A stretch of 42,677 nt of DNA from Pseudomonadota bacterium (GTDB lineage Bacteria; Pseudomonadota; Gammaproteobacteria; Burkholderiales; Burkholderiaceae_C). Positions 20,982 to 29,391 of the stretch are shown here, piece by piece. The notes below the pieces were generated by a model. It was not told the DNA's origin and did no database searches. It worked only from the letters and a program-made list of their open reading frames with translations. Both the position numbers and the translations under genes were made by a program. Where the stretch lies: assembly GCA_018241405.1 (NCBI GenBank), contig JAFEDY010000027.1, positions 1 to 42,677 on the forward strand. Direction: 5' to 3'. The stretch's first letter is position 1; each line of letters opens with the position of its first letter.

Positions 20982-21869
20982 ATGTCCTTGTTCTCCCTGC
21001 TCGGGGCCGTCGAGATCGGTCTCATCTTCAGCCTGGTGGCGCTGGGCGTCTACATTTCGTTTCGGTTGCTGCGCTTTCCCGACCTGACCGTGGACGGCAG
21101 CTTTCCGCTGGGCGGCGCGGTGTGTGCCATCCTCATTGCCAACGGAACCAACCCCTGGATCGCCACCCTCGCTGCCATGGCCGCCGGTGCGGCTGCGGGC
21201 CTGATCACGGGTTGGCTCAACGTCAAGCTCAAGATCATGGATCTGCTGGCCTCCATCCTGATCATGATTGCGCTGTACTCGGTGAACCTGCGCATCATGG
21301 GCGGGCCCAATGTTCCGCTGATCAACGACACCACGCTCTTCACCCTGTTGCAGCCTGAAAGCATCCCCGACTATGTGGCCCGTCCGATGGTGCTGTTCGT
21401 GGTGGTGGTGCTGGTGAAGCTGCTGCTGGACTGGTTTTTCGCCACCGAACGGGGTCTGGCAATCCGCGCCACTGGGTCCAACGCGCGCATGGCGCGTGCC
21501 CAGGGCGTCAATACCGGGGGCATGGTGCTGCTGGGCATGGCGATTTCCAACGCCCTTGTAGGACTGGCGGGCGCCCTCTTCGCACAGACACAGGGTGGGT
21601 CGGATATTTCCATGGGTATTGGCACCATCGTCATCGGCCTGGCCGCCGTGATCGTGGGCGAGTCCATCCTGCCGTCGCGGCGCATCGCCTGGGCGACGCT
21701 GGCCGTGGTCGTGGGAGCCATCGTTTACCGCTTCTTCATCGCCGCGGCGCTCAACAGCGATTTCATTGGCCTCAAGGCGCAAGACCTGAACCTGGTTACC
21801 GCGGCGCTGGTCACGGTGGCGCTGGTAATCCCGCAGATCAAGCGCAAGCTCAGCAACCGCAAGGTCTGA
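20982..21869 (+). CDS. ABC transporter permease (LivH/BPD type)
   Basis: This 295-residue integral membrane protein has about eight hydrophobic helices. It has the branched-chain-type permease pattern, including the GLAIRATGSNARMARAQGV loop that contacts the ATPase. It follows the substrate-binding gene, and the ATPase gene starts within about 20 bases, so the three form one importer. The frame is open upstream to 20895, but that extension would translate the hairpin; ATG 20982 gives the expected hydrophobic N-terminus MSLFSLLGAVEIGLIF. Confidence 0.88.
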   Translation: MSLFSLLGAVEIGLIFSLVALGVYISFRLLRFPDLTVDGSFPLGGAVCAILIANGTNPWIATLAAMAAGAAAGLITGWLNVKLKIMDLLASILIMIALYSVNLRIMGGPNVPLINDTTLFTLLQPESIPDYVARPMVLFVVVVLVKLLLDWFFATERGLAIRATGSNARMARAQGVNTGGMVLLGMAISNALVGLAGALFAQTQGGSDISMGIGTIVIGLAAVIVGESILPSRRIAWATLAVVVGAIVYRFFIAAALNSDFIGLKAQDLNLVTAALVTVALVIPQIKRKLSNRKV

Positions 21870-21891
21870 CATGCACCCAGGAGAACACGCC

Positions 21892-22686
21892 ATGCTGAGC
21901 GCACAAGACCTGTACATCACCTTCAACCCCGGCACGCCGATTGAGACGCGCGCGCTGCGCGGCATGTCGCTGGAGATTCCGGCCGGACAATTCGTCACCG
22001 TCATCGGCTCCAACGGCGCGGGCAAATCCACGTTCCTTAACGCCATCTCGGGTGACCTGGGCGTAGACACCGGCCGCATCGCCATCGACGGCCTGGATGT
22101 GACGCGCCGCCCCGTATGGGAGCGCGCCGAGCGCGTGGCACGCGTCTTCCAGGACCCCATGGCTGGCACCTGCGAAGACCTGACCATCGAGGAAAACATG
22201 GCCCTGGCTCAGCAGCGCGGCACGCGCCGCGGCCTGCACGGCGCCGTCAAGCAGGCCGAGCGCGCCATGTACCGCGAGCGCCTGGCCACGCTGGGCCTGG
22301 GGCTGGAGAACCGCCTCACCGACCGCATCGGCCTGCTCTCGGGCGGCCAGCGCCAGGCCGTGAGCCTGCTCATGGCAGCGCTGCAGCCGTCGCGCATCCT
22401 GCTGCTGGACGAGCACACGGCCGCGCTGGACCCGCGCACGGCCGACTTCGTGCTTCAGCTCACGGCACGCATCGTGACCGAGAACAAACTCACCACCATG
22501 ATGGTCACGCACAGCATGCGCCAGGCGCTGGACGTGGGCCAACGCACCGTCATGCTGCACCAGGGCCAGGTGGTCCTGGATGTTTCGGGCGAAGAGCGCG
22601 CGCGCCTGGACGTGCCCGACCTGCTCAAGATGTTCGAGAAGGTGCGCGGCGAAAAGCTTGCCGACGATGCCCTGCTGCTGGGCTGA
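21892..22686 (+). CDS. ABC transporter ATP-binding protein
   Basis: This 264-residue ATPase powers the preceding permease. It has Walker A GSNGAGKST, a Q loop (RVFQDPMAG), signature LLSGGQRQAVSLLMA, Walker B ILLLDEHTAALD and switch His in MVTHSM. ATG 21892 has AGGAGA at 21879-21884; the ATG at 21871 lies directly after the permease stop without such a site. The set (receptor, LivH-like permease, this ATPase) is complete, with one permease and one ATPase that presumably act as homodimers. Confidence 0.9.
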   Translation: MLSAQDLYITFNPGTPIETRALRGMSLEIPAGQFVTVIGSNGAGKSTFLNAISGDLGVDTGRIAIDGLDVTRRPVWERAERVARVFQDPMAGTCEDLTIEENMALAQQRGTRRGLHGAVKQAERAMYRERLATLGLGLENRLTDRIGLLSGGQRQAVSLLMAALQPSRILLLDEHTAALDPRTADFVLQLTARIVTENKLTTMMVTHSMRQALDVGQRTVMLHQGQVVLDVSGEERARLDVPDLLKMFEKVRGEKLADDALLLG

Positions 22687-22799
22687 CGTTTCCCTTTCCG
22701 CAACGGCGGCATTGCGACGGTTCCATACCCCTTCACCCCCCGGCCCTATGCTCCCCACAACGGCAGCGGCGGGCCAGACACTGCACCTGAGAACTCCCC

Positions 22800-24278
22800 A
22801 TGAGTGCAAATCAAGCTGACTCCGGCAACCACCTGCACCGCGCCTTGAAGGCGCGCCACCTCTCGATGATCGCCATCGGAGGATCCATTGGCACCGGCCT
22901 GTTCGTCGCCTCGGGCGCCACCATCTCGCAGGCCGGGCCCGGCGGTGCCGTGCTGGCGTACATGGTGGTCGGCCTGATGGTCTACTTCCTGATGACCAGC
23001 CTGGGCGAGATGGCGGCCTACCTGCCGACCTCGGGCTCATTCGCCACCTACGGCGCGCGCTATGTCGATGAGGGCTTTGGCTTTGCCCTGGGCTGGAACT
23101 ATTGGTACAACTGGGCGGTAACGATTGCCGTCGATCTGGTGGCGGCGCAGCTCGTCATGGCCTACTGGTTCCCGGATGTCAACGGCGTGCTCTGGAGCGC
23201 GGGCTTTCTGGCCATCATGTTCGCGCTCAACGCCATCTCGGTGCGCGGCTTTGGCGAGGCCGAGTACTGGTTTGCCGCCATCAAGGTGGCCACCGTCATC
23301 ATCTTCATCGGCGTGGGCGTGCTGATGATCCTCGGCATCCTGCGCGGCGACGCCCAGCACGAGGGCCTGTGGGCGCACCTGCAGCTGTGGAGCATAGGCG
23401 ACGCACCCTTCGCGGGTGGCTTTGCCGCACTCATCGGCGTGGCCATGATCGTAGGCTTTTCGTTCCAGGGCACGGAGCTGATCGGCATTGCCGCCGGCGA
23501 GTCGGAAGACCCGGCGAAAAACATCCCGCGTGCCGTACGCCAGGTGTTCTGGCGCATCTTGCTGTTCTACGTGTTCGCCATCCTCGTCATCAGCCTGATC
23601 ATTCCCTACACCGACCCGCAGCTCTTGAAGAACGACGTGGGCGACATCGCCGTCAGCCCGTTCACGCTGGTGTTTCACCGCGCAGGCCTGCTGTCGGCCG
23701 CCGCCATCATGAATGCGGTGGTGCTGACCTCGGTGCTCTCGGCCGGCAACTCGGGCATGTACGCCTCCACCCGCATGCTCCACGTCCTGGCCTGCCAGCG
23801 CATGGCGCCGCGCATTTTTTCCCAGGTGAGTGCCAACGGCGTGCCCATCATGGCGCTCATCGCCACCACCGTGGTGGCGGCGCTGTGCTTTCTGACCAAT
23901 ATCTTCAGTCCGCAGTTGGTCTATGTGTGGCTGCTGAATCTCTCGGGCATGACGGGCTTCATCGCCTGGCTGGGCATCGCCATCAGCCACTATCGCTTTC
24001 GCAAGGGCTACGAGGCCCAGGGCCTGCAGCTGTCGGCCCTGCCCTACCGCGCCTCGGCGTTTCCCTTCGGCCCCATCTTCGCCTTCGTGCTGTGCCTGAC
24101 CATCACCCTGGGGCAGAACTACCAGGCCTTCCTGCAGGACAAGATCGACTGGACCGGCGTCATCGCCACCTACATCGGCCTGCCACTGTTCCTGCTGATC
24201 TGGCTGGGCTACCGCCTGGTCAAGGGCTCGCGCATCGTGTCCTACAGCGAAATGCAGGTGAAACCCGAGGCGTATTGA
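22800..24278 (+). CDS. lysP: LysP-like lysine/amino-acid:proton symporter
   Basis: This 492-residue permease has about 12 membrane helices of the amino acid-polyamine-organocation family. The N-terminal ALKARHLSMIAIGGSIGTGL, the VGFSFQGTELIGIAAGES block and the LSGMTGFIAWLGIAISHYRF block are nearly identical to E. coli LysP as I recall it, so lysine is the likely substrate. It is convergent with an Lrp-family regulator, which often controls amino-acid transport. No riboswitch is evident in the 113-bp gap upstream. Confidence 0.88.
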   Translation: MSANQADSGNHLHRALKARHLSMIAIGGSIGTGLFVASGATISQAGPGGAVLAYMVVGLMVYFLMTSLGEMAAYLPTSGSFATYGARYVDEGFGFALGWNYWYNWAVTIAVDLVAAQLVMAYWFPDVNGVLWSAGFLAIMFALNAISVRGFGEAEYWFAAIKVATVIIFIGVGVLMILGILRGDAQHEGLWAHLQLWSIGDAPFAGGFAALIGVAMIVGFSFQGTELIGIAAGESEDPAKNIPRAVRQVFWRILLFYVFAILVISLIIPYTDPQLLKNDVGDIAVSPFTLVFHRAGLLSAAAIMNAVVLTSVLSAGNSGMYASTRMLHVLACQRMAPRIFSQVSANGVPIMALIATTVVAALCFLTNIFSPQLVYVWLLNLSGMTGFIAWLGIAISHYRFRKGYEAQGLQLSALPYRASAFPFGPIFAFVLCLTITLGQNYQAFLQDKIDWTGVIATYIGLPLFLLIWLGYRLVKGSRIVSYSEMQVKPEAY

Positions 24279-24284
24279 GCCCGC

Positions 24285-24304
24285 GCCGCTACACCCCCAG
24301 CGGC
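24285..24304. terminator. weak bidirectional hairpin between convergent genes
   Basis: GCCGCT and AGCGGC pair around an 8-base loop, just after the lysP stop and over the stop codon of the convergent regulator gene. There is no T-run, so the call is tentative. Confidence 0.3.
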
Positions 24305-24753
24305 AGATCGGCCTTCTTCAGCGTGCGCAGCACGAAGCTCGATCGGCTGTGGCGTATGCCCTTGATCTTGTAGAGCTTCTCGCGCAGCAGGCGCTCGTAG
24401 TCACGCGTGTCCTTGACCACCACGCGCAGCAGGTAGTCGTAGTCGCCCGAGACCAGGTGCGCCTCCACCACCTCGGGGATGCTGGCCAGCACCTCGCCAA
24501 ACTTCTCCAGCGTGTTGTCCGAGTGGCTGTCCAACGTGACCTGTACCAGCACCGTGTCCCCCAGTTCCAGAGCCAAAGGGTTCAGGCGCACGGTATAGCC
24601 CTCGATCACCCCAGCCTCTTCCATCTTCCTGATGCGGCCCCAGCAGGGCGAAGCGCTCAGGCCCACGGCGGCGCCAATCTCCTGCAGGCTGGCGCGTGCA
24701 TTGGCCTGCAGCACGGAGAGAATTTTTCTGTCAAACTTATCCATGGAGATCAT
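24289..24753 (-). CDS. Lrp/AsnC-family transcriptional regulator
   Basis: This regulator of about 154 residues has an N-terminal helix-turn-helix (FDRKILSVLQANARASLQ, then SASPCWGRIRKMEEAGVI) and a C-terminal RAM ligand-binding domain (AHLVSGDYDYLLRVVVKD). Such proteins sense amino acids and act as octamers or hexadecamers. Alternative starts are ATG 24753 and ATG 24744; neither has a clear ribosome site, and homologues often begin MDKFDRKIL, which would favour 24744. It is divergent from the TRAP transporter genes and convergent with lysP, so either could be its target. Confidence 0.88.
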   Translation of the reverse strand: MISMDKFDRKILSVLQANARASLQEIGAAVGLSASPCWGRIRKMEEAGVIEGYTVRLNPLALELGDTVLVQVTLDSHSDNTLEKFGEVLASIPEVVEAHLVSGDYDYLLRVVVKDTRDYERLLREKLYKIKGIRHSRSSFVLRTLKKADLPLGV

Positions 24754-24754
24754 T

Positions 24755-24797
24755 ATTCATGAATTCGCATATTTACAGAAAATTATTCCGAATATGC
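24755..24797. promoter_or_regulatory. AT-rich inverted repeats upstream of the Lrp-type gene
   Basis: ATTCATGAAT (24755-24764) is a perfect 10-bp palindrome. GCATATT (24767-24773) and AATATGC (24791-24797) form a 7-bp inverted repeat 17 bp apart. AT-rich inverted repeats are usual Lrp-family sites, so this is a candidate autoregulatory region. Binding is inferred. Confidence 0.35.
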
Positions 24798-25034
24798 CAA
24801 AAGTTCAGAGAAATTCAGTAAATTCATCGACCACTGGTCGCGCATACTTCTTTCCATCAAGGCGCTCTTACCGGGGCGCACGACATTGACCAGAACCCGC
24901 CCGGTTACCCCCGGGTCGGGACCTGGCAAGACAGGCCTGGGTCAGCGTATTCCTTACAGCACAAACCCCGATGCTCCGCGGCATGCTGCACTGCCATAAT
25001 TTTTAGCTGATTCTGCTGACCTACAGGAGACTAC

Positions 25035-26006
25035 ATGCAGTTGACCAAACTTGCGCTGGGCCTGGGCCTGGCCATGGGCATCATGACCACGGCACTGGCG
25101 CAAACCACTATGCGCATCAGCATTTCGGTGGCGCAAAACTCGCACCAGGGCGTGGCCATAGACACCTTCGCCAAGGAGGTCGAGAAGCGCACCGGCGGCC
25201 GATACAAGATCCAGACCTTCTACAACGGCGCCCTGGGCGGCGAGCGCGAATCCATCGAGGCCGTGCAGCTGGGCACGCAGGAGCTGGCCTTCAGCTCCAC
25301 CGGCCCCGTGCCCAACTTCGTGCCCGAGGCCAAGATCCTCGACGTGCCCTTCCTGTTCCGCGACAAGGCCCATGCGCGCGCCGTGCTCGACGGCCCCATC
25401 GGCCAGGAGCTGCTGGCCAAGTTCGATGCCAAGGGCTTCAAGGCCCTGGCCTGGGCCGAGAACGGCTTTCGCCACATGACCAACAGCAAGCGCGACGTGA
25501 GGACGCCCGAGGACCTCAAGGGCCTGAAGATGCGCACCATGGAGAACCCCGTGCACATCGCGGCCTACAAGGGCTTCGGCATCATCACCACGCCCATGGC
25601 CTTCCCCGAGGTGTTCACGGCGCTGCAGCAGGGCACGGTCGATGGGCAGGAAAACCCGCTGCCGGTGATCATCTCGGCCAAGTTCGACCAGGTGCAGAAA
25701 CACCTGTCGCTGACCGGCCATGTGTACTCGCCGGCCCTCTTCGTCATGAACAAGGCCGCATTCGACAAGCTCGCAGCGGCCGACAAGCAGGCCTTCATCG
25801 ACGCCGCCAAGGAAGGCGCACGCCTCAACCGTGCGCGCGTCGATGAGGACGACGCCAAGGGCGTGGCCGACCTGCGCGCCAAGGGCATGACAGTGATCGA
25901 CGATCTGGACAAGTCCAAGTTCATCGCCGCGCTTGCGCCGGTGAATGCGCAGTTCGAGAAGGATTTTGGCAAGGCCAATCTGGACAGAATCCGCAACTAC
26001 AAGTGA
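25035..26006 (+). CDS. dctP: TRAP transporter solute receptor, DctP family
   Basis: This 323-residue periplasmic receptor has a Sec signal peptide (cleavage after TALAQ) and typical DctP patterns. These include GGERESIEAVQLGTQELAF, the conserved Arg in DLKGLKMRTMENP that binds the carboxylate of the ligand, and ALQQGTVDGQENP. The ATG follows CAGGAGA. It heads a dctP-dctQ-dctM set for sodium-coupled uptake of an organic acid. A strong terminator-like hairpin follows the stop, so the receptor is probably made in excess over the membrane subunits. Confidence 0.93.
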   Translation: MQLTKLALGLGLAMGIMTTALAQTTMRISISVAQNSHQGVAIDTFAKEVEKRTGGRYKIQTFYNGALGGERESIEAVQLGTQELAFSSTGPVPNFVPEAKILDVPFLFRDKAHARAVLDGPIGQELLAKFDAKGFKALAWAENGFRHMTNSKRDVRTPEDLKGLKMRTMENPVHIAAYKGFGIITTPMAFPEVFTALQQGTVDGQENPLPVIISAKFDQVQKHLSLTGHVYSPALFVMNKAAFDKLAAADKQAFIDAAKEGARLNRARVDEDDAKGVADLRAKGMTVIDDLDKSKFIAALAPVNAQFEKDFGKANLDRIRNYK

Positions 26007-26031
26007 CGCTCCTCTTTTCATAGCTTCTACC

Positions 26032-26062
26032 GCCCGTGGACCTTGCGCCACGGGCTTTTTTT
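26032..26062 (+). terminator. Rho-independent terminator between dctP and dctQ
   Basis: GCCCGTGG (26032-26039) pairs with CCACGGGC (26048-26055) as a perfect 8-bp stem, followed by seven T. It sits inside the TRAP gene set, so partial read-through must supply dctQ and dctM unless they have their own promoter. Confidence 0.8.
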
Positions 26063-26081
26063 GGCATTTTTATCGCCGCGC

Positions 26082-26576
26082 ATGAAATCCTTCTTCCTAT
26101 CCTGTGAGCGCTGGAGCAGCGCGATTGCCATGGCCGGCGCCTGCGCCATGCTGGCCCTGGCCGCCACGCTGGGCATGTTCCAGATCCTGATGCGCTTCGT
26201 CTTCGAGCAGCCGGCCGAATGGACCGAGGTGCTGATCCGCTTTTCCCTGATCTGGATGGTGTTCCTGGCGATTCCCATGGCGTTCCGCCAGGGCGCCATG
26301 GTCAGCGTGGACGTACTCTACCGCTGGAGCCCGCCGGCCATGCGCCGCGTGCTGGACTGGGTGGTGTGCCTGGCGGCCCTGGCGCTGATCGCGGTCATCG
26401 TCTGGTGGGGCTGGGACTACGCGCGTCGCGGCGGCGTGCAGTCCATGGCGGGCCTGGAGTCGGTCTCCATGTTCTGGGCCTATCTGGCTCTGCCCGTGGG
26501 CGGGCTGTTCAGCGTGCTGGGCATCGTCGGCAACTTGATAGACCCGCAGCGCCATGAACTGGAGACCGCGCAATGA
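26082..26576 (+). CDS. dctQ: TRAP transporter small membrane subunit, DctQ family
   Basis: This 164-residue protein has four hydrophobic helices and the family pattern QILMRFVFEQPAEWTEV. It partners the large DctM subunit. The frame is open upstream to 26043, but that start lies inside the terminator; ATG 26082 (MKSFFLSCERW) gives the normal DctQ N-terminus. The ligand is set by DctP. Confidence 0.88.
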   Translation: MKSFFLSCERWSSAIAMAGACAMLALAATLGMFQILMRFVFEQPAEWTEVLIRFSLIWMVFLAIPMAFRQGAMVSVDVLYRWSPPAMRRVLDWVVCLAALALIAVIVWWGWDYARRGGVQSMAGLESVSMFWAYLALPVGGLFSVLGIVGNLIDPQRHELETAQ

Positions 26577-26585
26577 GCGCCGCGC

Positions 26586-26652
26586 AGAGCCGCCTCAAGC
26601 AAGCGAGCAGCCCCCTCGGGGGGCAGCGAGTACATGAAATGACGAGCGTGGG
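26586..26652. repeat. short interspersed GC-rich repeat between dctQ and dctM
   Basis: The 82-bp gap contains AGCAAGCGAGCAGCCCCCTC, a GGGGGGC partner forming a short hairpin, then GAGCGTGGGGGCACT. I recall near-identical intergenic sequences from other Comamonadaceae, but cannot search here. Its GGGGG run falls where the dctM ribosome site should be. Confidence 0.5.
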
Positions 26653-26658
26653 GGCACT

Positions 26659-27936
26659 ATGACCGCTGTGATGATCTCCACCATGGTGCTGTGCTTTGCG
26701 CTCACCGTCTCCGTGGCCGTCTCCATCGGCCTGGCTTCCATCCTGGGCATACAGGCGTCCAACGCCAACATGCTGATCTCCGTGAAGGAGATGTTCGGCG
26801 CCATCAACAAGTTTCCGCTTGCCGCCATCCCTTTCTTCATACTGGCCGGCAACCTGATGGAGACGGGCGGCATCTCGCGCCGCCTGGTCGATTTTGCCAA
26901 GAGCATCGTCGGCGGCGTGCAGGGCGGCCTGCCCATGACCTGCGTGCTCACCTGCATGATTTTTGCCGCGGTGTCGGGCTCGTCGGTGGCCACCACCTTC
27001 GCCATCGGCGCCATATTGATCCCGGCGCTGATCAAGCATGGCTACCCCACGAGCTATGCCGCCGCGCTACAGGCCACCAGCGCCGAACTGGGCGTGATCA
27101 TCCCGCCGTCCATCCCGATGATTCTGTACGGCGTCTCCGCCGAGGTGTCGATCGGCGAGCTATTCATCGCCGGCTTCGGCCCGGGCATCCTGATCAGCTG
27201 CGCGCTGATGCTGTTCGTCTGGGTCTATTGCAAGTACAAGGGCTGGGGCAAGAATGACGGCGACGGCCGCCTACCCTTCGGCCGCGCGCTGCTCAAGGCC
27301 GGCTGGGCGCTGCTCATGCCGGTGATCATCCTGGGCGGCATCTACGGCGGCATCTTCACACCCACCGAGGCCTCGGCCGTGGCCGTGTTCTACGCCCTCG
27401 TCGTGGGCATGCTGATATACCGCGAAATCGGCGTCCGCGACCTGTACGCCGTGCTGCGCAAGTCGGCGCTGTCGTCGGCGGTGATCATGTTCATCATCGC
27501 CAATGCGGGGCTGTTCGCCTTTCTCATCACGCGCGCCGGCGTGCCCGATGCCATCGGCCACTGGCTGCAGGAGGTGCTGCAAACCCCGGCCTACTTCCTG
27601 TTGGGCGTGAATGCCGCGCTGTTCGTCATCGGCATGTTCATCGAGACCAGTGCCGCCATCATCGTGCTCGGCCCCATTCTGGCGCCGGTGGCGGCGCATT
27701 TCGGCATAGACCCGGTGCACTTCGGTCTGATCATGGTGGTGAACCTGGCCCTCGGGATGATCACGCCGCCCTTCGGCGTGAACCTGTTCGCCGCCTGCAC
27801 GGTGGCGCGCATCTCGCTGGACCGCATCATTGGCCACCTGCTGCCCTTTGTCTGCGTGATCCTGGCCTGCCTGATGGTCATCACCTATGTGCCGCAGCTG
27901 TCGCTGTTCCTGCGCGACCTGGTGTATGCCCGGTAG
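26659..27936 (+). CDS. dctM: TRAP transporter large membrane subunit, DctM family
   Basis: This 425-residue sodium-coupled transport subunit of the TRAP system has about 12 hydrophobic segments. Characteristic sequences include FPLAAIPFFILAGNLMETGGI, GSSVATTFAIGAILIPALI and the late MITPPFGVNLF motif. Length matches the family. Instead of the usual few-base overlap with dctQ, it is separated by an 82-bp repeat whose GTGGGGGCACT end precedes the ATG and may serve as its ribosome site. Confidence 0.92.
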   Translation: MTAVMISTMVLCFALTVSVAVSIGLASILGIQASNANMLISVKEMFGAINKFPLAAIPFFILAGNLMETGGISRRLVDFAKSIVGGVQGGLPMTCVLTCMIFAAVSGSSVATTFAIGAILIPALIKHGYPTSYAAALQATSAELGVIIPPSIPMILYGVSAEVSIGELFIAGFGPGILISCALMLFVWVYCKYKGWGKNDGDGRLPFGRALLKAGWALLMPVIILGGIYGGIFTPTEASAVAVFYALVVGMLIYREIGVRDLYAVLRKSALSSAVIMFIIANAGLFAFLITRAGVPDAIGHWLQEVLQTPAYFLLGVNAALFVIGMFIETSAAIIVLGPILAPVAAHFGIDPVHFGLIMVVNLALGMITPPFGVNLFAACTVARISLDRIIGHLLPFVCVILACLMVITYVPQLSLFLRDLVYAR

Positions 27937-27953
27937 CGTCGGCTCAGGCCGCG

Positions 27954-29024
27954 TTAGCCTTGCACCCTTTGGTACCAGGCGCAGCCATCCTCCCCCATCG
28001 TCACCGTCACCTCCCCCCGCGCCACCAGGTAGTTGAGGTGGGCCAGGCTCTCGCCCGTGGCCAGGCTCAGCAGCTGGTGCTGGGCCTCGCCGATGGGGCG
28101 TGCAAACAGCGCCGCGAATACGTCCACGGCGCGCCGCGGTTTCTCCAGGTGCGCACGCAGGCGGTCCAGCCCGCGGTGCACGCCCTCGCGCAGCGCTTCT
28201 ATGCGCGCGTGCAGGCCGCGAAACGGCTGGTTGTGCGACGGCAGCACCAGCACGTCGTCCGGCACCAGCTGCTGCAGTTTGTCCAGCGACGCCAGCCAGT
28301 CGGCCAACGGGTTGGCGTCGGGCTCGGCCGGAAACACCGAGACGTTGGACGAAATGCCCGGCAGCACCTGGTCACCCGAAATCAGGAGCTTTTGCTCGGG
28401 GCAATACAGGCAGGCATGCTCGGGCGAATGCCCTGTGCCCACCACCACGCGCCAGGTCTGCTCGCCTATGGCGATGTCCTCTCCGTCGTGCAGGCGCCGG
28501 TAGCTGTCGGGCAGCGCGTAGATCATCTTGCCAAAGCCGCCGAAGCGCGTGCGGTATGTCTCTATGGCCTCCTCGCTCCAGCCGGCGCGCCGGTAGAAGC
28601 GGATCGCATCCTCGGGCGCCTCGCGCCCGGTGTCGGCGCCCAGGGCGCGGCACGTCAGGTACTCCAGCCGGCTGATCCACAGGCGGCAGTCGAACTTGCG
28701 CGCAAGCCAGCCGGCCATGCCGATATGGTCCGGGTGCATGTGGGTGACGAAGATGCGCGTCACCCCCTGGGGCAGCGCTGCGGCAAAGATCTGGCGCCAG
28801 GCGTCCGCCGTGTCGGTGGACCAGATGCCGGTATCCACCAGCGCCCAGCCCGCGCCGTCACGCAGGGCCCACAGGTTGATGTGGTCGAGGGAGAAAGGCA
28901 GGGGCATGCGTATCCACCACAGGCCCTGGGCTACCTCCTTGGCGCTGCCCGCGGCCGGCGCCTCGCCGCAGGGAAAGGCCAGGCCGGACTTGTCGGCAGC
29001 CGCATCCTCGGTATTCCTGTCCAT
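27954..29024 (-). CDS. MBL-fold metallo-hydrolase with C-terminal winged helix
   Basis: This metallo-beta-lactamase-fold protein of 356 residues has the di-zinc motif THMHPDH (His95, His97, Asp99, His100). Further ligand segments are GTGHSPEHACLY and ISGDQVLPG, with a late LPSHNQPF His. The C-terminal region (GEAQHQLLSLATG to YLVARGEV) resembles the BLACT winged-helix found in LACTB2-like hydrolases. I chose ATG 29024 because AAGGA lies six bases upstream; ATG 29030 is too close to it. Substrate unknown, possibly a thioester or phosphodiester. It is convergent with dctM and divergent from gcvT. Confidence 0.85.
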   Translation of the reverse strand: MDRNTEDAAADKSGLAFPCGEAPAAGSAKEVAQGLWWIRMPLPFSLDHINLWALRDGAGWALVDTGIWSTDTADAWRQIFAAALPQGVTRIFVTHMHPDHIGMAGWLARKFDCRLWISRLEYLTCRALGADTGREAPEDAIRFYRRAGWSEEAIETYRTRFGGFGKMIYALPDSYRRLHDGEDIAIGEQTWRVVVGTGHSPEHACLYCPEQKLLISGDQVLPGISSNVSVFPAEPDANPLADWLASLDKLQQLVPDDVLVLPSHNQPFRGLHARIEALREGVHRGLDRLRAHLEKPRRAVDVFAALFARPIGEAQHQLLSLATGESLAHLNYLVARGEVTVTMGEDGCAWYQRVQG

Positions 29025-29123
29025 CGCCATCCTTGTCGTGAAAATGACAGCTTAACGGAGCGCGGGCCGGCGCGCCGAAGTGCTCGCCATATGCCGCTCT
29101 CTGTGGTTAGAATGCGCGGCTGT

Positions 29124-29323
29124 CAGGAGAGAGCCGGCACCCAAGCGCCGGCCGCCGAAGGCGCAGGCGCACAGCCTTAACGCTCAGGCAAAAGGACTGA
29201 CGACACGCCCGCAGCGATGCCGGCGTTTCCCCGCTGGAGAGAGGCGCCCGAGCCAGACTTGCGCGCCCACCGAAGGAGCAAACCCCGTCACAGCGGGGCG
29301 AATCTCTCAGGTAAAGAGGACAG
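29124..29323 (+). ncRNA. tandem glycine riboswitch (gcvT leader)
   Basis: Two glycine aptamers lie in series. Aptamer I (about 29124-29199) opens CAGGAGAGAG and closes with GCTCAGGCAAAAGGACTG. Aptamer II (about 29234-29323) opens CTGGAGAGAGG and closes with TCTCAGGTAAAGAGGACAG. Each has the CCGAAGG core segment (GCCGAAGGCGCA and ACCGAAGGAGCAAA). The leader precedes gcvT by 68 bases, so it should switch on the glycine cleavage system when glycine is high. A TAGAAT box at 29108-29113 could be its -10. No protein gene lies in the 29025-29391 gap. Confidence 0.95.
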
Positions 29324-29391
29324 CAGGGCAGATTCCGTGGCCTACAGCCCACCGGGCGGCCATGGCCCGCATTTGCCCTGGAGAAACCACC

